A stretch of 64,000 nucleotides of DNA, from the NCBI GenBank assembly GCA_036346375.1, contig CM070508.1:22264852-22328851 (forward strand). Direction: 5' to 3'. The notes beneath the pieces are model-generated. The model was not told the DNA's origin, made no database searches, and saw only the letters and a program-made list of their open reading frames with translations. Both the position numbers and the translations under genes were made by a program. Origin of the DNA: Guadua angustifolia (lineage: Eukaryota; Streptophyta; Magnoliopsida; Poales; Poaceae). Positions 59,572 through 64,000 of this stretch are shown piece after piece (the stretch's first letter is position 1; each line of letters starts with the position of its first letter).

Positions 59572-61113
59572 ATTTGCTTTACCCGGATGATAATGGATTC
59601 TAATATCATAATCTTTGATTAATTATAACCATCTTCTCTGCCTTATGTTGAGATCCGACTGAGTGAAAATATATTTCAAACTCTTATGATCCGTGAAAAT
59701 CTCACATCGATTCCCGATAAGATAATGCCTTCAAATCTTGAGAGCATGCACAACCACAGCTAACTCCAAATCATGAGTTGGATAATTTTCTTCATGAGGC
59801 CGCAACTGTCTAGAGGCATAGGCTATCACTTTTCTTTCCTGCATCAGAACACAACCAAGGCCTTGCTTCGAAGCATCACAGAAAACCTCAAAATCCTTAC
59901 GAACATCAGGCAGAACAAGCACTGGTGCAGAAGTCAATCTCTTTTTCAATTCGTGAAAACTTCGCTCACACGAAGCAGTCCATTCAAATTTCTTTTCTTT
60001 CTTCAAAAGCTGAGTGAGGGGTCTAGCAATCTTAGAAAAACCTTCAATAAACCGCTGATAATACCCTGCTAAATCAAGAAAACTTCTGATATCCGGGACT
60101 GACTTTGGTTGATTCCATTCTAACACATCTTTCACCTTGGCAAGATCAACTGCTACTCCGCTGGCAGATATGACATGACCCAAGAAAGCTACTTCCTTCA
60201 ACCAAAAATCACATTTACTGAACTTAGCATAAAGCTAATGCTCTTTGAGTTTTTCCAAAACTATCCTCAGATGATCCTCATGTTCTTTCTTATTCTTGGA
60301 ATAAATAAGAATGTCATTAATAAAAACAACAACAAACTTATCTAAAAGTTCCATAAACACTTTATTCATCAAATTCATGAAATATGACAGTGCATTTGTT
60401 AATCCAAAAGACATCACTGTAAACTCGTACAGTCCATACCTGGTGGTGAAAGCTGTTTTTGGGACATCTTCCTTTCTGATTTTAAGCTGGTGATATCCTG
60501 ACCTCAGATCAATTTTCGAGAAAACTTGGGCTCCTTTTAATTGATCAAACATATCATCAATCCTTAGCAAAGGGTACTTATTTTTAATGGTGACTTCATT
60601 CAGGGATCGATAATCGATACACATCCTTAAACTTCCATCCTTCTTTTTCACAAAGATCACTGGTGAACCCCACGGTGACGAACTCGGTCTGACAAATCCT
60701 TTCTCTTGCAGTTCTTCAATCTGTTTCTTCATCTCTGCTAACTCATTAGCAGGCAACCGGTAAGATCTTTTTGAAATCGAAGCTGTACCAGGTACAAGCT
60801 CAATAATGAACTCTATATCTCTGTCCGGTGGCATTCCAGGCAAATCTTTCAGAAAAACATCTGGGTACTCATTCACTATAGGCACATTTTTCAAAGATGT
60901 ACCTTTCATACTGTTCAAAGTACTACCCTTCTTTGAGGAAAGATTAGACAAGAATTCTACCCGAATTCCGTCTGGACTGGTAAGGGTAATAGACCGATTA
61001 GCACAATCTATCTGACTTTTATGTTGGGATAACCAATCCATCCCAAGAATTACCTCTATACCCTTGGTATCCAACAATATTAGGTTCGCTAGGAATTTTA
61101 TCCCATTTATCAA
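59572..61113 (-). pseudogene. Chromovirus reverse transcriptase and RNase H
   Basis: Same frame as the integrase. The open part 60235-61113 includes the end of the protease (VILGMDWL) and most of reverse transcriptase. The catalytic site reads FIND at about 60313-60324, where the family has F/Y-I/V-D-D. The first aspartate codon is AAT at 60316-60318. The SFGLTNAL stretch beforehand lacks the usual prolines. A stop at 60235-60237 interrupts the thumb. RNase H follows at 59731-60201 (FCDASKQGLGCVLM). Stops at about 59730 and 59626 lie before ADALSR. The enzyme would be inactive even if read through. Confidence 0.9.
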
Positions 61114-61545
61114 AATATCTATTTTTTGGGCAAACCGAAGTAGTCCTCAATTCCTTTCCAGAGGATTGGACTAATAAAGGATTTTTAAGCTGAATAGACT
61201 TCCAATTATTCTTTTTAACCAAAAAATCAAATATGAATGAATGTGTGGCACCAGAATCAAACAAAACTGAAGCAAGAACTGAATTGACGAAGAACTTACC
61301 ATACACCACATCAGGTGCATCCTGAACTTCCTCTACTGTGACGTGATTCACACGTCCTCTTCCAATTGTGCGAGGGGTACGCGGAGTCTGAGGTGCTCCT
61401 CTACCTTGAGCTGATGCAGGGGCACGGGCTGGAGTAGATCCCAAGTTGAAGCGAACTGGGGTCATCTGCTGACGCTTATGAGGACAATTGTTGGCATAAT
61501 GTCCCAACTCTCTGCAATTGAAACACTAGATACCTGCTGTGGCTG
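61019..61545 (-). pseudogene. Chromovirus zinc knuckle and protease
   Basis: In a third frame the sequence carries one zinc knuckle (CFNCRELGHYANNC) at about 61490-61531, directly after a TAG stop. It continues through a proline- and arginine-rich linker to the protease motif LFDSGATHSFI near 61250, which is intact. Frameshift near 61130 moves the rest of the protease into the RT frame. Confidence 0.85.
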
Positions 61546-61736
61546 TGTTGTTCTTAGGAACTTGGCCTCCTGGATTGCTAGCAGGGACTTGAGTGAACTA
61601 ACGCCGAGTGGGCGGGAACCACAGGGTACCAGAAGCTGTTGATGCTGCTAGGCGAAATTTGAAAGAAACATGGCCTAGAACTGCTGGCGCCACGATGAGC
61701 CTGAAAAGCCATCTTCCTCTTCCTGGATTCATAGAG

Positions 61737-62558
61737 CTAACTTTGAGCATCCTCCTGTACTAAGACTTTGTTCACCATGTGCTGAAAGGTGGGAAAGTCA
61801 TTGGAGACTAGCTGCACTTTGAGATTCGGGTCAAGACCCTCCATGAAGCGCCAGATTTTCGCTTCATCCGTAGACACATCTTCTATAGCATATCTTGAAA
61901 GCTGAGTAAATCTACTCAAGTACTCAGAAACTGACATATTGCCCTGTTGCAACTTATGAAATTCTCTCCTTTTCATTTCCATGATACCCTTAGGGATATG
62001 AGTAGCATGGAAGGCTTCTACAAATTCACCCCAAGAAATGGATTGAGCATCTGCAAGGGCTGCTTGGTAATTTTCCCACCAACTGGCTGCAGTGCCCTTA
62101 AGCTGATGGGAAGCAAAACGAACACTTTCCAGTTCATCACACTGAGCCAGGAAAAGCTTCTTCTCAACTTCTTTAAGCCAATCATCAGCCTCAAGGGGGT
62201 CAACTGATCCGGTGAATGTGGGAGGTCTAGTCCTCATGAACTCTCCGAACTTGGACTGCGGGGGTTGAGCTGCTGCCTGAACGGGGGCTGCTTGGGGCGG
62301 GTTCAGTGCATTCTGTGCCAAGGCCTGCAAGATCTGAAGCTGCATCGCCATCATTTGCTCCAAATTGGGCGGTTGAATGGGAGGCGGTGGTAGCACGGGT
62401 TCCTGCTGCGCTGGAGGTGGCGGTACTTGGTTACCTTCCTGAAATTGTTGCTCTACAGGAACTACTTCTTGATATTGCACTCTTCCACGGCCACGGCCAC
62501 GACCACGACCTCGACCACGACCACCTCTTCTGCCACGACCTCTGCCGGGATTCTCCAT
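61737..62558 (-). pseudogene. Chromovirus gag
   Basis: I choose the ATG at 62558 because it is followed by a basic RGG-type run (RGRGRRGGRGRGRGRG) and a proline/glutamine-rich stretch. The open frame upstream to 62744 is hydrophobic noise. Retrotrans_gag is clear from about residue 115 (TFTGSVDPLEADDWLKEVEK) to 265 (WWENYQAAL, FVEAFHATHIP, MKRREFHKLQQGNMSVSEYL). A stop at 61737 ends the frame. The rest of gag up to the zinc knuckle is readable only with further stops. An RGG N-terminus could bind RNA. Confidence 0.88.
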
Positions 62559-62814
62559 CTGGAAGGCGAACGGGATCAGCACGAGAAAGACGGAAGAGCA
62601 AAGATAAGCCACAAGAAAACTAAGTAACATCCACCAAGAAGCCAAACAACACAGAAAAGAAACACCAATGAAACTGATATTAAAACAAAATAGTTTTAGA
62701 TAAGATGGCTGTACTACAAACACGGTACAGACCATCACAGACAAATTATTATCGTTCTAGCGAGACTGAAGAATGGTACTACGGCCCAAAGCCAAGCAAA
62801 ACTACTCCAAGACT
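62559..62814 (-). other. Spacer between pre-gag ORF and gag
   Basis: About 256 bp of AT-rich leader. No intron boundary or further frame is evident. Confidence 0.5.
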
Positions 62815-63654
62815 CTAAACTCTGGATGAGATATCCTCCACGCTGAAGGAACTGCTGCTGCCGCTGGACTCCTCAGAAGAAGAAATGGAGTCCTCCAAGT
62901 TGAAAGAACTGCTGCTGCTACTGCTGGACTCCTCAGAAGAAGAGATGGAGTCCTCCACGTGCACCTCCACAACACGCGTAGACTTGCGCGGAGAAAAGCT
63001 GTACTGGAGACGGTGACGCTTGCCTAGCACAATGTCAGAAGAAGGCTCCTGAACTGACTGGTCCTCTTGAGCTGGAGCTGGGACAAGCGATGCTGGCTGA
63101 GGGACCTCAGGGGCTAGAGCTGGAGCAGGTACAGCAGACGCTGGCAGAGGAATCCCCTTAAGCTTGTATACCTCCATCTGAAGAGCAGCCAAGTCCTCGC
63201 GGGTACGATGAAGCTCCCCTGTGATGCGCACATAAGCATTATCCTGGGCCTGAATGAAAGAACTAATGTGCCGAATGGTAGGGTCATGATCACCTGCCAA
63301 AACTCTGAAAAGACTGAACGACTCTCCCTTGTCTGCATAGGGAAAGTGCAGAAAAGGCGAAAGGTCCAGCTGATCAATGAAAATGTGGCCCAGGCGAACA
63401 ATGGCATGCCGGGCAACATCCTGAAGTGCATCACGAACTTTCAGACGCTCCGCAGTGAAGTGGAAAGGACGGTCATCCTCCTGCTGACCTCTGATGAAGA
63501 TGACCAACTTCACCCTCCATATGCTCAGACCACCACGGGCGATAGATCGGCAGCTATACTCTAGGCGTCGAACAAAACCCATATGCTGGAGCAAGAGTGG
63601 CAACACATCACAGAAGGCACCCTCCTGCTGAGCGAATGTGGTGTAAAAGGTCAT
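62815..63654 (-). CDS. Pre-gag ORF (ORF0) of chromovirus, 279 residues
   Basis: An unbroken frame between the primer binding site and gag, the only intact one of any size in this element. Residues ~32-95 show alternating strands and a helix (YSCRSIARGGLSIWRVKLVI, PFHFTAERLKV, LQDVARHAIVRLGHIF). Several positions are shared with the fragment at 28116-28441. Residues ~125-168 are helical and may form a coiled coil (VRITGELHRTREDLAALQME). A proline/alanine-rich linker follows. The C-terminus has a tandem repeat of EDSISSSEESS with serine runs, a casein-kinase-2-like acidic tail, plus a basic patch (GKRHRL). I do not recognise a named family. The order strand-strand-strand-helix suggests an RNA-binding fold, an inference. 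The start at 63654 is the first ATG of the frame. Confidence 0.75.
   Translation of the reverse strand: MTFYTTFAQQEGAFCDVLPLLLQHMGFVRRLEYSCRSIARGGLSIWRVKLVIFIRGQQEDDRPFHFTAERLKVRDALQDVARHAIVRLGHIFIDQLDLSPFLHFPYADKGESFSLFRVLAGDHDPTIRHISSFIQAQDNAYVRITGELHRTREDLAALQMEVYKLKGIPLPASAVPAPALAPEVPQPASLVPAPAQEDQSVQEPSSDIVLGKRHRLQYSFSPRKSTRVVEVHVEDSISSSEESSSSSSSSFNLEDSISSSEESSGSSSSFSVEDISSRV
62824..62960 (-). repeat. 66-69-bp tandem repeat in ORF0 C-terminus
   Basis: GAACTGCTGCTGC...GACTCCTCAGAAGAAGA occurs twice (about 62848 and 62908). It encodes the duplicated EDSISSSEESS segment and keeps the frame. Confidence 0.8.
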
Positions 63655-63820
63655 CTACAAAATTTGAAAAAGATAAGATTAGTAAACAGTTTTAAAATAT
63701 TTGACAACAAAAGAGAGGACAAGGACAAAGAAACTTTTAAAATTTTGTTAAGTAATTTTTATAAAATATCCATCCTTAGGGCTTTGCCATTCAAACTAGG
63801 TCGCGTCCTACAGTCGTCAT

Positions 63821-63833
63821 GGCTCTAATACCA
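63821..63833 (-). other. Primer binding site (tRNA-Met type, one mismatch)
   Basis: The minus strand reads TGGTATTAGAGCC, one C-to-T change from the usual TGGTATCAGAGCC, four bases from the LTR at 63838. Confidence 0.9.
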
Positions 63834-63837
63834 CCTC

Positions 63838-64000
63838 TGTGAGACCCAGATTTACCATCTGGAACCTCCTATGCATAACCGTACCAGTCCCTGATCAGTT
63901 GCTAGTACACACAGTGAAGCAGTGATAATCATAACCAGAGCATTGTATTAAACGATAATAAACTGAAGTACTGATCATATGATCACTTATTACAACCGTA
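63838..64000 (-). repeat. 5' LTR of second chromovirus, cut by window end
   Basis: TGTGAGACCCAGATTTACC and the next 140 bp match the start of the LTR at 54603 with few changes. The rest lies beyond the window. Confidence 0.93.

Larger units (their letters stand above)
54603..64000 (-). mobile_element. Ty3 chromovirus (Del/Tekay) with extra pre-gag ORF, partial
   Basis: From left to right: 3' LTR (54603-57951), polypurine tract, pol with chromodomain, protease, gag, an extra ORF, primer binding site, and the first 163 bp of the 5' LTR. The element reads right to left and continues past the window. The five bases before its left end are TCCAC; the partner copy is not in view. All main frames carry stops. 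It is inserted in the copia gene at 53247-54602. Confidence 0.95.

Overview
The window is transposon-packed plant nuclear DNA, most likely from a grass (Poaceae). The basis is the combination of Del/Tekay chromoviruses, a Tat-lineage (RIRE2-like) Ty3 element with a spliced antisense gene, a SIRE-type Ty1/copia element, a CACTA transposon with a TNP2-like transposase, a Tourist-type MITE and a Helitron-like end. I see no convincing host gene, tRNA, rRNA or CRISPR array. Genus cannot be told from the sequence alone.

Layout. 1-1450: 3' part of a Ty3 LTR. 2163-7654: decayed CACTA element, transposase on the minus strand (2990-6241), with a 40-nt perfect hairpin at one side and an LTR fragment inside. 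7718-9694: Helitron-like element carrying a LINE 3' end. 9696-11443 plus 22129-23132: one old minus-strand LTR split by a complete Del/Tekay chromovirus (11444-22123, TSD AAATC). 23133-24201: probable copia leader and a GC-rich tract. 24202-28441: 5' LTR, primer binding site and a small pre-gag ORF of a third chromovirus, with a MITE (27726-28092, TSD TTA) between them. 28424-52115: an AT-rich array of roughly 700-bp modules, split by a solo LTR (29501-30152, TSD GTTTT) and by a 19.6-kb Tat-lineage element (30814-50451, TSD CCTCC). The Tat element is itself split by a SIRE-like copia (33448-41985, TSD GAAGC). 52334-53060: foldback element. 53247-54602: copia reverse transcriptase fragment, cut by a chromovirus (54603 to beyond the window) that carries an extra 279-residue ORF before gag.

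How it works together. Four insertions are proven by matching 5-bp target duplications, so the order of nesting can be read directly. Almost every coding frame is broken. In the two long chromovirus pol frames most in-frame stops are C-to-T type changes, as expected from decay of methylated cytosines. The most interesting signals are a family of pre-gag ORFs with a possible double-stranded-RNA-binding-like pattern (28116 and 62815), an antisense gene with two frame-preserving introns (46322-49360), a palindromic block shared by unrelated-looking LTRs, and the modular AT-rich array.
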